From Dicaeum eximium (Eukaryota; Chordata; Aves; Passeriformes; Dicaeidae): a stretch of DNA of 64,000 nt. The translations under genes were made by a program, and so were the position numbers. The stretch's first letter is position 1. Each line of letters opens with the position of its first letter. The DNA is taken from contig VWZP01010174.1 of NCBI GenBank assembly GCA_013396995.1, positions 1-64,000 of the forward strand. Reading direction: 5' to 3'. The notes under the pieces were generated by a model that was given only the letters and a program-made list of their open reading frames with translations, had not been told where the DNA came from and did no database searches. Below are positions 46,490-59,945 of the stretch, piece by piece.

Positions 46490-48100
46490 ATACTGTAATG
46501 GAAATATCAAGAAGAAAATGTCTACTACAAATCACTAAATGTAAGTAAGAACAGTAATAATCCCTTCAAAAAATTTTCATTACAGCATTTAATGACTGGC
46601 TCATTGGAACATTATGGACTTTCAACATCATACTGGTTCATTAGCTGTCAAATTGGCCAACACTGACCAACCCTGTAATGATCTTTTTGGTTATCCTTTC
46701 TACATTATCCCTGTAGAAGTCATTACTCTGAAGAAATGGTTATCATAAGTTGGAAATATTTATTTAAAGTATATATTTAAGGTTTAAACCAAAGCTTTGC
46801 TCATAACATAGTAACAAAAGTCTATCAGACGTCCATTGCATTCCAGCTAGGGTAATTTGCAGCTATGTAAAGACACAGTCTTTATTTTCACAGAGGTAAC
46901 AGGGTAATGAAACCTGCTGCAATCAGCAGAAAGTTCAGTGAAAGCTTCAAGACCTGTTTAGGCTCTGCAAATGTTGATCCCCATGTCCTGTCAGGAACCT
47001 TGTCTTGCCATAATTACACTTTTAGCAGTATTCAAGACAGCTAATTTAGATCCAAATCTGCTCTACAGCATTATAAATTTTGGCTTGTACAGTGAGAAAA
47101 ATAAAAATAACACTAGGAAATATAAACACATATAGAATAAAACCTAAAAAACATTCTAAGTAAAACCAAGTAGAAATCACCCTTGAAAAATTTTTCCTAA
47201 GCAATTGAAAGTTCACTTATCTTTTATTTCAAATAAGCATATTTTTGTTAATGGATAAAATATACTAATACTATTAATATTCTAATAATCAACATTAAAT
47301 ACCAAGAAAAAGAGTAGGAATGTTATCTTTTACATAGGATAACAAATTTTTTATGGGAGCTTTCAGGAGACTGAATTCAGTTTTCAACCTACACAGTAAA
47401 CTCAATAGGAATATTACATTAAATAAATAAATATTGTAAAATCATGTGTTTAGAAATCAACAAGGACAGAAAGAAACCCTGTAACATTTAAGAGGTGGGA
47501 AATGCTAGTGTACTATGCCATGGAGCTATAGGTTTGAATGCATGGAAAATCAGAATTATACTCAAAAGGAATTAGAAACTTGTGACAGAGCAGTAAACCC
47601 CTAAAAGAGAAGAATGGTCAGAAGAGATAGTCAAGGACTTCTATAGTTTTTCAGTGATTATTGCAACACTATAATTAAAGTACAAGTAAAGTCATAGGTC
47701 AGAACATTTCCCCCTCTGAAAATGTTGTTGATGATATCAACAGTGGTGAGCTTTATTATAGAAAGAAAACACATGACTTAAGAACAAGGGCTATTGCGTT
47801 ACTTCTTCTAAGGAAAATGTAATAAAAGGGTATCACTTGGTATAAAATGCTATTAAGACTGCTTGTAATCTTTCCATATTGGTAGAAATGAAAAGTGGGG
47901 ACTTTGATAAGAGTATAAATATTACTCTGGAGGAATAGTGTTGCTATAATTACACCTCTGATGATAGGGGACAGGAGATGGAAAAATTGTTATGAAAAAA
48001 ATGAACATGAGAGTGTATGAAAGGTGATTGTTTAATTACACCCATAACCTCAATTAATTATTCTTAACACTAAGCAGCAGAACCTCAAGAAGTTATATAC

Positions 48101-48139
<39 letters not shown>

Positions 48140-48142
48140 ATG
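46490..48142. other. AT-rich non-coding sequence
   Basis: No open frame or transposon of note. It ends in a (GT)n run just before a solo LTR. Confidence 0.5.
48109..48136 (+). repeat. (GT)14 microsatellite
   Basis: Fourteen uninterrupted GT units preceded by a short ATATAT run. It lies about 12 bases upstream of the family B LTR. Confidence 0.95.
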
Positions 48143-48411
48143 GTAGGGTGACACCCTGAATTTTAACCTTCTGATGTTTTAATTTCTATGATAAAGTTTC
48201 TTATGAAGTCTCCTGGGGGGAGAGTGGTTTGATGGACTCTTTTATTAACCAGTGTGGTTGGAGAGGTGGTGACCTCTCTATCCAATCCACAGCTGTTCTG
48301 AAAACTCTATATAATGTGTAAATCAAAATAAACTGGGGTTCTTTCCACCTTTTACTGGCTGAAGTCACTATCTCTGTGTATTTCGTGTCTCACTCTCTAG
48401 TGACAGTAGGG
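48143..48411 (+). mobile_element. Solo LTR, family B copy 2, with perfect 6-bp target-site duplication
   Basis: The LTR body is 48149-48405 (257 bp), TGACACCCTG... to ...TCTAGTGACA, flanked by GTAGGG at 48143-48148 and 48406-48411. The TATA-like TATATAAT is at 48308-48315 and AATAAA at 48327-48332. It shares CCAGTGTGGTTGGAGAGGTG and CCTTCTGATGTTTT with the minus-strand copy at 10124-10428 but is about 50 bp shorter, lacking part of the U3. No internal retroviral sequence is present, so it is a solo LTR. Confidence 0.92.
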
Positions 48412-50579
48412 TAATTATCTCAAAGTCACCCCAGAGTTTTTAGAAGTAGTAAAGTGAATATAATCGTCTTATCTTGAATTTATTGAAAAATACCTTACCT
48501 ACAAATTATAGTCAAACTAGTGATTTACTTAGCACACTCTCACTACTTTGGAAAAAAAAAATTAGTAATACATATGACATAAGTTTGTAATTTTAACATT
48601 TAAACTTTTTGCACAGTTGCTCTCATACTCTATAAAAGGAATTCAACAAACTCAATAAGGTGTTGAAAACAGAACAGCAAGGTTATTGCTATAACTTACA
48701 GCATATACCAGAAGAAATTTAATAAATGTTTCTTTGAAAGGATGTGGTTTTAGATGTGCCACTTGAGATCCTTACAGTCTTTTTAAGAATATGTCAGGTG
48801 TTCTTATGGTGTGGTTTTCATGCAGTTTGATAACTGCATTATCAAAACACTTTCTGAAAATCCAGTTCACACCAAACAAGATAAAGTCACATAGGAAGCT
48901 TGTTAGGATAACTTTATATTTAAGTGTCTCTAAGCATTACTACAACAATTTGAGAAAGCATAATGTAGTTTTAAGAAAACCCTAGTGCAAACAACTTGAT
49001 TTTGAGGTTTGGCAAACACCTAAAATTCCTGCTTGTTTTAATTTGACAAACAGCTGGCAAATAGTTTTGGAAATGAGGGGACTTAAATAATTTTCTTTGA
49101 AATTGTCTAGGAGCCTAAACCTAGGTAAGAAATCAGTTTCAAATTCTTCAGCTTGAGTGTCCCAAATTCCTAACCTCTTCTTAGACACATTCCTTTAAAC
49201 ATTGCAACTGAAATGTGCCCAAATGTTTCATCACCATCTTTTATTTCAACTTTTTAACTAAAGCTGTAGATTTTCTGTGCTCCACAACTAAAACTCAGTG
49301 TGACCTGCTTTTTGCATCATAGCATGGTCTCTCCAACAGAATCTTTGCTATTCTCAAGCCTCTTGACATTTGTCTGTTGTGGAGCTTGCTGGGCACAACC
49401 CTGCACAACAGAGAGATGCCTTAGTGACTTCATCCAGAAGACAGACAGCAAACTTCCCAGGGCTGTGTGCAGCTCAGCAAATGTCAGAGCTCACTGAGTT
49501 GTCTCACGTAGAAAGGTACACAAGCCATGGAAAAGGTCAGGGAGCTATGATCCTGGATATAGTGCAAATAACAAATAAAAGTAAAGAATAACTTAAATTT
49601 TTTTTGTATGCTACAAATGAGTAAGCTTTTAGCTTATGATTTGATATAAAGCAATGTTATTTGCCTAGCATACCACTGCAGACTGTTTCAGAATACTAAA
49701 TTAACTTCCGACTGATCTTTACTAGATTTACAACTTACAAAAACCTGTGATCTGAAGGCTGATTTATAACTCAGTGACACATAGCAAATAGAGAGAATTA
49801 AGATGCTATTTGAACATGAAAGTATAGTGCAAAAGGAGCCTCTTCAGACACAAATACAGAAGTTAGAACAGACAATATGCTCAACCATACAAAAACTGCC
49901 ATTACATAGCACTCCAGAGATTAAAGCAAACAAAAAGATGATCCAACTTAAAACATTAGTCGTTGCAATAATATACAAGCTGAAGATAAAATTATACCAC
50001 TTGGCCAAGGCCAAAAAAGATACTAAAAATAAAATAAATACATTTTAAAGTCTGGGGCTTCAGTGACTGCAGCCTAAACACTCAATCTCCTAGAGAAAAA
50101 CTGTTTCCAAAAACCCAGGAAGTAGAGAACACTGTATCTAACTGAAAGAGAAATATAAGTAAATGGAAAAGAACATTTACTCAAATGGCAGATTGTTTTT
50201 GATCAAGGAGATTATATCTACTGCAGATAAAAATTAACTGACTGCAAACTAAGCAAAATGCACGAGAGGTGTACTTTGGGGAAGATTCTAGCAGTCCAAC
50301 AAAAAATGACTTTGAGAATTACAACTCAAGTTTAAAGTAAAATACTCACAGTCACTCTATTGTCTTTACATGAATTTATGTGCCTTTTAGGTATGTATTT
50401 TTTATTACATTATGAAGAAGGAAAAAGAATAGTCATCCTACAGACATTCTAGGGGTATTTTTATATACACATATAAGAATTACTCTGAAATTCAAGTGAT
50501 TGTTCAAAACCACTCTCGCAAAGGTAAAAGTGTTCTGCTAAACTACTATAAATCAATTATTGATTTATTAATTATTATC
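48412..50579. other. AT-rich non-coding sequence
   Basis: Several frames of 60-81 codons, none recognisable (for example 49803-50048 plus, Lys/Ile-rich from AT-rich DNA). No transposon recognised. Confidence 0.5.
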
Positions 50580-51204
50580 AGCAACAAAGCCCACGTTGGA
50601 GCAGGCTCCTGGCAGGACCTGTGGAGAGTGAAGCCCAGGCTGAAACAGGTTTGCTGACAAGATTTGTGACCCCATGGTAGGGACCCACTCTGGAACAGCT
50701 AATGAAAAACTGCAATCTATGGGAAGGACTCACATTAGACAGGTTTGTGGAGGATTGTCTTCCATGGAAGAGACCCCACACTGGAGCAGGGGAAAAGTCT
50801 GAGGCATCCTCTCTCTGAGGAGGAAGGATCAGCAGAGCTGTGTGATTACCTGACCACAGCCCCTATTCCCTGCCCACATGTGCGCGCTCCTGGGGAAGAA
50901 GAGGTAGAAAATCATGATTAAAGTTAAGCCCAGGAAAAAGGAAGGGATGGGGGGAAGGTGGTTTTAAGATTTGGTTTTACTCCTCATTACCCTACCCTCA
51001 TTTTGATTGTTAATAAATTCAATTAAATTTCTCAAAGTCAAGCCTGTTTCACCCATGATGGTAATTGGTGAATGTTCTCTCCCTGTCCTTAATCTTGACC
51101 TATGACCCCTTCATTATATTTTCTCTCCTCTGTTCACCTGAGGAAGGGAGTGATAGAGTTGCTTTAGTGGGCACCTAGCATTCAGCCAGGGTCAGTCGTC
51201 CACA
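50580..51204 (+). mobile_element. ERVL-type LTR, 5' part uncertain
   Basis: A familiar avian LTR layout: repeated GGAGCAGG motifs early, then ATTCCCTGCCCACATG, GAAGAAGAGGTAGAAAATC, AAGTTAAGCCCAGGAAAAAG, AATAAA at 51012-51017, a U5 with GTAATTGGTGAATGTTCTCT, and GTGGGCACCTAGCATTCAGC near the end at CCACA (51204). The 3' end is confident. The 5' end is placed where similarity fades, and no TG start or target-site duplication was confirmed. Confidence 0.85.
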
Positions 51205-51209
51205 ATATT

Positions 51210-54200
51210 GAAACAAGTAAATCTTCTATAAAAACCACTTCTGATTTATGCCATGGTAAATAGGGGTAATCCAGCCCTAGTCTCTTTAATTTCTTTAATG
51301 GAAGTCCATGTGATAAAATAATTATTGCTTATTTTTTACTATTATAGCTATTTTCTATTTACCAGCCTATTTTAAGTGACTATGACAGTACAGAATATCT
51401 GTCTAACTAAAATCTCAATCAAATAAACCAGCACTGTAATCCTTGCTTTTCTACATTGTTCTGCTCTTGTTTGCATAAAGATATCAGGACTTGGTACATG
51501 ATGCCTACATCAGGTGTTTAAGCCTATATTTGTTTCAAAGTGCTTACTTCTGGGTCTTAAAGTTAAGCAAAGGCTTATGGAAATGAAGCTTTACTTTTAA
51601 CCATTCCATAATACTCCATTTTAGAGGAGGATTTTCTATTTGTAATTCTTACTGATGACAGGGCACATTCCATATCCTTTAGAGTGATGTAATATATCAA
51701 TGATCAAAACACATTTTGCCACCAAATTAAAGAAATAAGAAAATGATAGCAGTAGAGACACTTTTTAGATTTCGTCCTTCAGGTAAGTCCTTACCACTTC
51801 TTGTTAGTGATATATTAAGTATTTCAACTGCATGCTCATAACATCTTAGAATTATTAAGGCCACTTTTGAAACCTCTAGTTATGCTTCTTATGATACTGA
51901 GCACAGAAATTAGAAACGTGGAAGATTAGGCTAAATAATAATTATCTTTTATTAATCTATAAGCAAACAGGTAAAGTCAGCAGTATTACCACACTGATTG
52001 GGAAAATAATTACCAGTCCTAAAGATAAGACAGAAAGTGACCCAGGACTGCAGCATTAAAATTTTACTTGCCCTTCAGGAGATCTCCTACCAAGAAGGAT
52101 AAACCTCATTGAGTTAGTGCTTGCTTTTGGTAAAAAAAAAACAAACCACTCTCCCCTTTCCCCCCAAAACCAAAAGAAAACACCACAAAAAAACCCCTAA
52201 TAAGGTAAACAAACAATATACCCATTGAGAGGGACTGAAAAATAAGGCTCCAGAACTTGTAGCTGAACTTGTAGCTCTGAATGACTTTTCATGCTCTGTT
52301 TGGTTTTTGCTTTATAAGGTATTAAATTCTATGTACAGTAGTGTTCTTAAAATGCTTAAGCTGGGTCATCAGCTGCTATCACTTCCTGAAATCCCTACCT
52401 GGGATTCTTAAACCTTGAATCCCATACCACACCCGTTATTTCCTCTCCTCTCTGAGACTGAGATGGGGGCTCAACCTAAAACCTGTTGATAAACACTGAA
52501 CAGGGGATTTACTGTCCCCTCAATTCATATGGCTTATCTATTGGGACATATCTGAGATATAGTCTGTAGCAGTGATTTTATCATTTCCTGCAAAGATCCT
52601 TGCTTTTGTGCTCTGTCAGTGATCCAAGGTTTGTGCAGCAAACACTCAATTATCTGCCACATAGAAAAATTAGATAATCTACTGATCAGATAGTCTGCTT
52701 GATCCATAAACGGTGTCATAATTCTTTAGTGGGAAAAGCAGTCTTTTCTTATAGCTGTTGACTTCTTTGTCTCCTTTAACTATTCTGGATTTGATTGATT
52801 GTCTTTGCTCAGATAGGCAAGAATGTGAACTTAATAAAGAGTGGAAAATTCAATGGCAGTTCAAATAAAACCTCCAACGTGTTTGCTACTACTGACTTCA
52901 AAATAAAAAGCTTTTTGTAGAAGACGTCTTGGAAAAAAAATGAATCACATACCATGTTCTACGGACAGTCTCAGGTATCTTGATATTTACCATTGATAGA
53001 GCAGTATAGGAGTGTCTGAGTACACCCCCTTGATCAAAAATTGTTCTATGTAAAATTTAAAAGAACCTAAAAATCTGCTGGCACTTGTAAAATCACTTTC
53101 AAACCACAAAGACAACACTGCTCAAGACTGCTCCTGTTTAATATTTGAGAGATTATAAATTATTCAAAACATCTATTTTTTCCCAAGATGTGCCCTTCAA
53201 GTTTCTTTTTAAAATCCATTTTTAATGAAGATTAATTCCTTTATTTCTTGACATCTTTTTCTTATTATGTTCTTGAAATTCTGATGTTATCTGGCATGGT
53301 ATCAAGAGCTTGATCATAAAATCCTCACTAAGCAAGAGTCAGTAACTGGATGCATAGCAGTAAATTTATTTTTGGGTACGATTGTTTGGGATTTTCAGAG
53401 AACTGAATCACAGAATAACAAAGAATGGAACAGAGGAACCTCAGAATGACTACTTTTCCAACTCTTCACTAAAATCAGGGTAAATTTTGGTTTGATCTCA
53501 TAATTGTTATTAATGTGTCCAACTTCTTCAGAAGAAGCATGAAATCCAAAACTGAGCATTTAAAAACCTCAGCAATATATTTCCATTTATTGAACATAAG
53601 TACTAATGAAGGTATTTCTGTTTCACCTGCAATGTACAGCTTTAACACACGAGCACTGAAACATAAGGCAGATGCAAAATATATGGAAGCAGATGAATCT
53701 CAAAGAGAAAGATTTAGTTTTGTTAAAAGATGGAGAATATGTTCAAAAGCCTAACAAGTGGACATTTTTATTGTGGCAGGAACAATGCAGACAAGATGAC
53801 TTTTAATCTTACGTCCACTGTGTTGCCAACTTGAAAACCTCTATAATTCAAATGGCAATTGAGGCACAACAAATTTTACAACAGTGTATATAAAATATGA
53901 CTATTGTGATTATACCATATTATCAATGAATCTTCATGTTTCCAGCAGTAGACAACAGTTTACAGAAAACAGCACATGCCATGTTTCCAGCAGCCTTAAC
54001 AACCCAGCTGTCTCCTGCCTTTCTTCCATGCAAAGCTTGAAGATCCAAGACTCCCAAAGGACATGGCAATTATCTGGGTAATCTCATATCACCTTATACC
54101 CAATAGAATACAAAAGATTAATTAAATCACATTTTTCTTGAAAAATACTTGCAAATAAAATACTTGCTAATGTTATTAAATAGAAATCTAATCTACCAGA

Positions 54201-55603
54201 AAATAAGTGATTTAATTTTATAGTCGTTTGTTTCATGTGTTTGACAGTTTCCAGATTTTTATTTCCTACCATCAAGAAGGATGAGGCTATGAGAGATGAT
54301 TTGTCTCTTCCCATTTCTACCAACTCAGACACACTGACTGTTAGAAACCAAAGAAAGCATACTAACACCACTGGTAAATGGAAATGAATGAAAACTTGAC
54401 TTATTGCATGGTTTTCTTCTCACACTTGCATACATCTTTCTCATACTAGGGCCAAAAATTATTCTAAGTGAACTTTGTTCCCTGTTAATGTCACTAGCCA
54501 GAACAGAATTGATGTTATCTCTCTTTGTTGTAGTTGTTACCACTTTTCTCTTTTCCAAACTTGAAAAAAAACCCAAACCATCACTGTAGTATTAAAACTG
54601 TTGCTTGAGTTGGAAGGGAAAAAAAAAACCAAGAAAAATGTATGTACAGTTCTTATTTTTTATAGTTGTCAAGTAGGATAACTACTTAACAGGAAGCAGG
54701 AGAGCTGAATAAAAAACTCTCTCAGAAAGATTCAGAGTTATTTTCTTTAAAAGCAGAATACAATATCCCAAAATAAGCACATACCTCTACTCCCCTGCAA
54801 AAAAACTCAACCAACTAATCAAAGAGAAACACCCCAATCTTTAAATAACAGTTACCAGAGACATCACTCTAAACACCTCAAAGGTTTAAATATCCCCATT
54901 TTAAGAAACATGAATAGAATTTGGATTGGAAATCAAGCTGTCCTTACAAATCTTGCATTTAGTACCCCTCTCTCTTCCTATATACAAGGAGGGCACTGAA
55001 GTTATTTCAAAACAGACTTACATGATCAATAGCCTCACTGATGATAATGTTTTACTAGTAAAGAACTACAACTTGAAATAACACCAAAAGCTTTCAAGTT
55101 ACACATTTCTTTCTCTACAATTCCTTCCTGTTAATACTAATTTGTTAGAACAAGAAATTATACAATTATATTAACATTTAGATTACCTAAATGTCCACGT
55201 TAAAATTACATTAATTAGTTATTTGAAATTGCACCTGCAAATGCTATATCACAAATACAGCTATGAAATGTTTATGTTGTTTTTCTGTAATGGATATTTA
55301 ATAATTTTATTTCATTATTAATACTTCCTAGTATTGTTGTAAGCAGCTTTGTAAAAATACCCTTTTCTGTAGCGATTCATTTTATTTGTGAAGGAAAGCA
55401 ACCTTATTATTAGGGGTTTTTATTCCCTGTCTTATTCAGTGTCAAAGGTAAGACTATGGTAATACTATTATCAACAACAGTTGACTTTTGCCAATGGGCT
55501 GCTACACTGTCATGTAGCAACTGTATGAACAGCAAGAACAGCGAGCAGTAACTACCTTAAAAATAAATTTTGTGGTTTTGAGTTTAAATGTCTGTTATCA
55601 GCA
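51210..55603. other. AT-rich non-coding sequence with one short CR1 piece
   Basis: Apart from the CR1 start at 53404, this region shows only short frames (up to 95 codons at 54084-54371 minus) and A-rich runs near 52130-52200. A small tandem, ACTTGTAGCTGA/ACTTGTAGCTCT, is at about 52255-52278. No gene supported. Confidence 0.45.
53404..53465 (-). mobile_element. Short CR1 3'-terminal fragment
   Basis: In plus orientation it reads GAATCACAGAATAACAAAGA, then AACCTCAGAATGAC and TTTTCCAACTC. This resembles the reverse complement of a CR1 terminus, which normally begins with GAATCACAGAAT and soon has a TCCAAC word. It is short and diverged, so it could be chance similarity. Confidence 0.45.
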
Positions 55604-55958
55604 CAGAATTGTTGCAGCCTGGGCTGGCTGCTGATAAAGTCCAGGGTAAGGAAGCAAAAAGGGCCTTTGCATAGTATCCACAGATGTTTAATGCAGCTGC
55701 GTGGTAAGATAATCAGGGTCCAAAGGCAGAACTCATGGGAATAGTCCAGGGTTCTGTATATCGGGAAGTAGGGGCTGAACAGTGGCATGGGGACAGTACA
55801 AAGATGAGGGCCAATGGGGGAATAGGGAGGGAATGGCTGAGGCACACAGGGACAAGGGGAAGGAGCCAACGGGGTCTAACAGAACAAGGTATCTCTTGAG
55901 GGAAGTGTCTTGTGTCTCCCTAACCCAGGGAATGCCTCTCAGGGTCTCCACACAGAAT
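55604..55958 (-). mobile_element. Solo LTR with perfect 6-bp target-site duplication
   Basis: The LTR body is 55610-55952 (343 bp). On the minus strand it reads TGTGGAGACC... to ...GGCTGCAACA. CAGAAT flanks it at 55604-55609 and at 55953-55958. In LTR orientation there is a CCATTGGCCC (CCAAT-like) element, a weak GATATACA TATA-like site and an ATTAAA polyadenylation signal (TTTAAT at 55687-55692). It is GC-richer than its surroundings. I did not recognise the family name. The TG...CA ends and 6-bp duplication indicate a class II-type insertion. Confidence 0.8.
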
Positions 55959-58900
55959 GAGTCTTTTAGTCTTTCCTACTAAAATCTGTCTACTTCTCTA
56001 TGGGAGTAACTTGAGTTTGAAACCATAATATTTCTTTTTGTTACTAGTCCCCCTTCTGGGAGAATTTAGGAAAGGAAAAGAAAGTGGGTTAAAAAAAATT
56101 GTCACATTAATAGTGAGTTAATAGGTATGTGTCTATGCAGCATATATAAAATTTTCTTTGAAGTGCAAAACTCCCACTTAACTGGTTTTATTAGTTGGGA
56201 ATTTTTGTTTACTTGTTGGTTGGTTTGGGACTTTTTGGCACAAAACTCACAAATTTTTTCTGAAGATAAATTATTGAAATATCTGGTATGAAGATGATTT
56301 ACATGCAAATTAAATGACCTTGCAGGTATACATATTCAAAATTTTTCAAACAGTTTAACAAAAGGGGATAATGATATAAAACTAAAGTACAAATAAAAGA
56401 AAATAACCTCTTACTCCCAAAAAACCCCCCCTGTCTTTTCAGCTCAGTTTAAAAATATGAATCAGTAATAGTTTTGAAATATTCCATTGCACAAGCATAT
56501 GCAGTAAGATACATTTGATTGCTTATTGAGAAACCAGTTTCAACTGATTTCCTTCCCCCCTTATGCTTCCCACTGCACAGAAACAACAATTGTCTAAAAA
56601 ACAAAACCAGGAAGTAGACAGCTACTAAAAAAGAACTGACAAACTCTCCACTGTTAAAGATGCATGAGATTTTTCAAAAGCACTTCTGGAATTGAAATTC
56701 TATGTGTTTTGACACTGATGACCTACTTAATCACACAGCAGTCTGACACATCATGAAACACCTACTTTCCAAAACCCAGATGGACATTTAAAGCTGATTT
56801 TTTATCTCCTATACCCTGTGTATCAAGATGAATTGGCTGCCTGCTACAATTATCTAAAGGCCCTTACTGCACTGACTACACATCAGAGAAGGCCCACATT
56901 GAACTCAGCCTTACCTGATGGACTGTTTCATTTCTATAGAGGAAATAGGAGTGGGATTGTACATTGGCTGCTGCAATGAAACCGGCTCCACCATCATCAT
57001 AACTTTTAGCAAGAACACTTAATCTCAGACATACTAGTGCCTTTAGAGCTTGCTTGTTCAAAGAAAACGTGTGTACTAAGGCAGGATTTCAAACGTTTAA
57101 AATCCTGACTATTTAATCTCAACTGCCATCATGCTTACTGTATTTTTACTTCAAACCTTTTGGACTGTTTTACTTCCTCACTATGTTCAATTCCATATTT
57201 CCTCATAAAACTAAGTCCTGTTTATGTGAATAAAAAAATTAATTTCAATATTTTATCCCTAGTTTAGGGTTCTCAGATTAAGAGGATGGATAGTCAAAGA
57301 TGTGGCACTGGGTTCTGGTAACAAAGCAATTCCCAAGAAGCTGAAGATATTTACCAAAAGCGAAACTCTAGAGCTTCTCTCGGCATTCTTCATGGGACAG
57401 TTACTCCTGACTCATTCCCATATAAAGAGAAGTCAAGTGAAGTATTGTAGCACCTGATCTAGCTTTTCATAAGCCTCTAGCTATTACACACTAGAGCAGG
57501 AGCAAGAAAAACACGCACTGGTGAGATACAGTGAAAATTCTTCTGTACTATTAACTTCAAGCACAGCCTGGGAACATTTATTGGTACCATAATATGATAA
57601 TTTAGACTATTTCCGCTAGCATTTGTACCAAACAATTCCTAACACACTTTGGCTGCTGGAAGAGTCCAGATGCCATTAGTAACAATGATAAAGGATGTTT
57701 CATGTCAGAAGGCATCAGCGCCAGGCAATCCATCCAGGTGTTTGCTAAATCAGGAAAGACATATCCTTAAAGGGCCTGATTCTTTGGACTGCTTTTGGAA
57801 TCTGGTTTCTGTGTGCTTATCACTACCATAAACTACAGAAAATCCATGGGAATAAAAGAACAACTTAAAATATTTGTTGGATCATTCTAAAGATGAAAAA
57901 AACATCAGCCATGACAAAACTTTACCGAAGTAATTGTCATATGGCATATCTATAGACATGCCTACTCCTCACATGAGGATGGTATTAAAAAACCCCAAAC
58001 AATGGGACATGGCAGCTCAGTTTAGGAATTCAGCATTTCCCAGTGAGAACAGGATAATGGCGAACAGATGATGGCACCAGACCTTCAGAAAAGCATGTGG
58101 TTTATGCAACTGTAGTGTTTCTGTTTTGCAGCTAGAATTTTTCTCATTAAGAACTTTTTCTTCACCATACTGCAACACTGAGCAGTCAACCTCTACAACA
58201 TCTTTTAGCTCTACTAAGCTTAGCCAGAAAACAATAAGAAATAGAAAACTATCAGCAACAAGCCCTTTATGTAAGAAACCCACTCCCCCTTGTACACTCC
58301 CCCCCCTCCAAATCCCCAAAACAGAGCAAACAGATTAAAAAAAACCTGAAAAAACAGATCCTATAATACTTCAAAGGGAATAGGAATAGCTATAAAGGAA
58401 ATACATAGCTGGTTAGTGCTATCCAATCTGGAGTAATTTATTCTTCTGATATGAAAATCTAGACAATTAAATCCTTCATGGAATAATCAAAAAAATTCAG
58501 GAGACTGTGGCTACTATCCAAATGAAAGAAGCAAATTAACTGAAGCAAGATGATCACCTATTGGTTTGTAAGAGGAATATGGCTCAGTAAAAGCAAGTTT
58601 ATAAATGTATTTATTATAGTAACTACATAGGCTTAAGCCTAAGAAACATCAGGAAATTCTTAGGAAATACAATGACAAATATGGACAAATCGGAACTTTT
58701 GTTTCACTGAATTTTGAAGTGTCTCTGTCCTTTGCTGGTATGTGGTTTCTGTCAATATAACAGGCCTCAAATTTTCAAAAGAAGATAACACATTTTTGGC
58801 CATAAATATAATTTCACATCCAAGTCTGAGAAGAACATCAAAACAGGATTTCTTGCTGAGAATGAAAAAGGTATGGTCCTTAGGAAATGTCATCAGAAAC

Positions 58901-59639
58901 AATGAAAAATATTACTCCTTTGAAAAATCAAGTTACTGGTAGAGATGCCCACTGAAAGAGGAAAGAGTGGGTCCTGGACCCACTGGGTCCACACAGATGG
59001 CTCCTGGACGTGTTTCCAGACCTGTATGCAGCAAACCAGTGGAACTTAGTGTCTGCTGTCTCTTCCTCGCCTTCACAAAGCATCTGCATATCACCATGGC
59101 TTTCCTTAAAGATGATGCCATTTTAAAGATGAAGGGAGATTCTAGTGCAGACAGACTGTTTTGAAAACTAAAAGATCTCTCATTTCATACTTGATAGGTT
59201 GCCAGACACTAGAGTGCTCATGCTGATAAAGCCTTGCTGAAATCTAAAAGAGGATTATCTTTTTTATTCAGTCAAGATTTAGGAAGAAACTACTATGTTT
59301 TGCTTCAAACTGAGACAGCAGCCACAGGTACAGACACATAGACACATAAATCTTACTACATATAACACTCCCCCTGCCAAAAAATCCCAAACCCCTAAAA
59401 AACCGTCCCCCCAACAAAATCATACCTCCTTGAAATGCTAACAGACAGTCCTGTGTAAATAGCAGTTTGCTATTGATCACAAAAAAAAAAAAATCCCCAG
59501 CACAATCTAATTATTAGCAACTAGTGGGAAAGAAACAGGCAAGGCAGAAAATCCTCTTTTTTTTTTTTTTTTTTCCAGTATATAAGTAGGGGACTCATAT
59601 CAGTAACATCATATCCAGTTTTTTCCTGAACCTCATCCT
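55959..59639. other. AT-rich non-coding sequence
   Basis: Frames up to 100 codons (58017-58319 minus) with no recognisable product. It includes a small inverted repeat GTGGGTC/GACCCAC at 58967-58983 and an 18-base T run at 59557-59574. No transposon recognised. Confidence 0.45.
59557..59574 (+). repeat. Poly-T tract (18 bases)
   Basis: An uninterrupted T run shortly upstream of the ancient CR1 fragment. There is no sign that it is a retroposon tail. Confidence 0.9.
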
Positions 59640-59945
59640 GTGCTCACATCCTAAAAGATGATGACAAAACTGCAGAGGCATTGAACAGTGACAGGATGAT
59701 TAAAAGTAGAGAACAATTTCCTGGAGGAAAATGCCTACATAGTCTAGGGTTTTTCAGCCTTGAAATTAGATAAGGGATAGTAGATAAAATGGAGGTATAT
59801 AAAAGTCACGAGTAGTGAAAAGGGTTAAGTAAGAGCTACTGATTTATTAAAATAACATTCAGATCCTTTATCATACAAGAGCTAACATTATGTATCGGGT
59901 TCAATAAATTGTTTAAAGCCAAGATTAAAAACCTTCCATGGCATT
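59640..59945 (+). mobile_element. Ancient CR1 (L3-like) fragment
   Basis: Diverged sequence in the order expected for an old CR1 3' region: CATTGAACAGTGACAGGATG, AGGGTTTTTCAGCCTTGAAA, ATAAAATGGAGGTATATAAA, GTCACGAGTAGTGAAAAGGG, then AACATTATGTATCGGGTTCAA. No open frame remains. It is similar in age to the piece at 25335-25905. Confidence 0.6.

Noticed and set aside
58967..58983. Inverted repeat GTGGGTC/GACCCAC
   Set aside because: A 7-bp stem with a 3-base loop is expected by chance in 64 kb and has no companion features.
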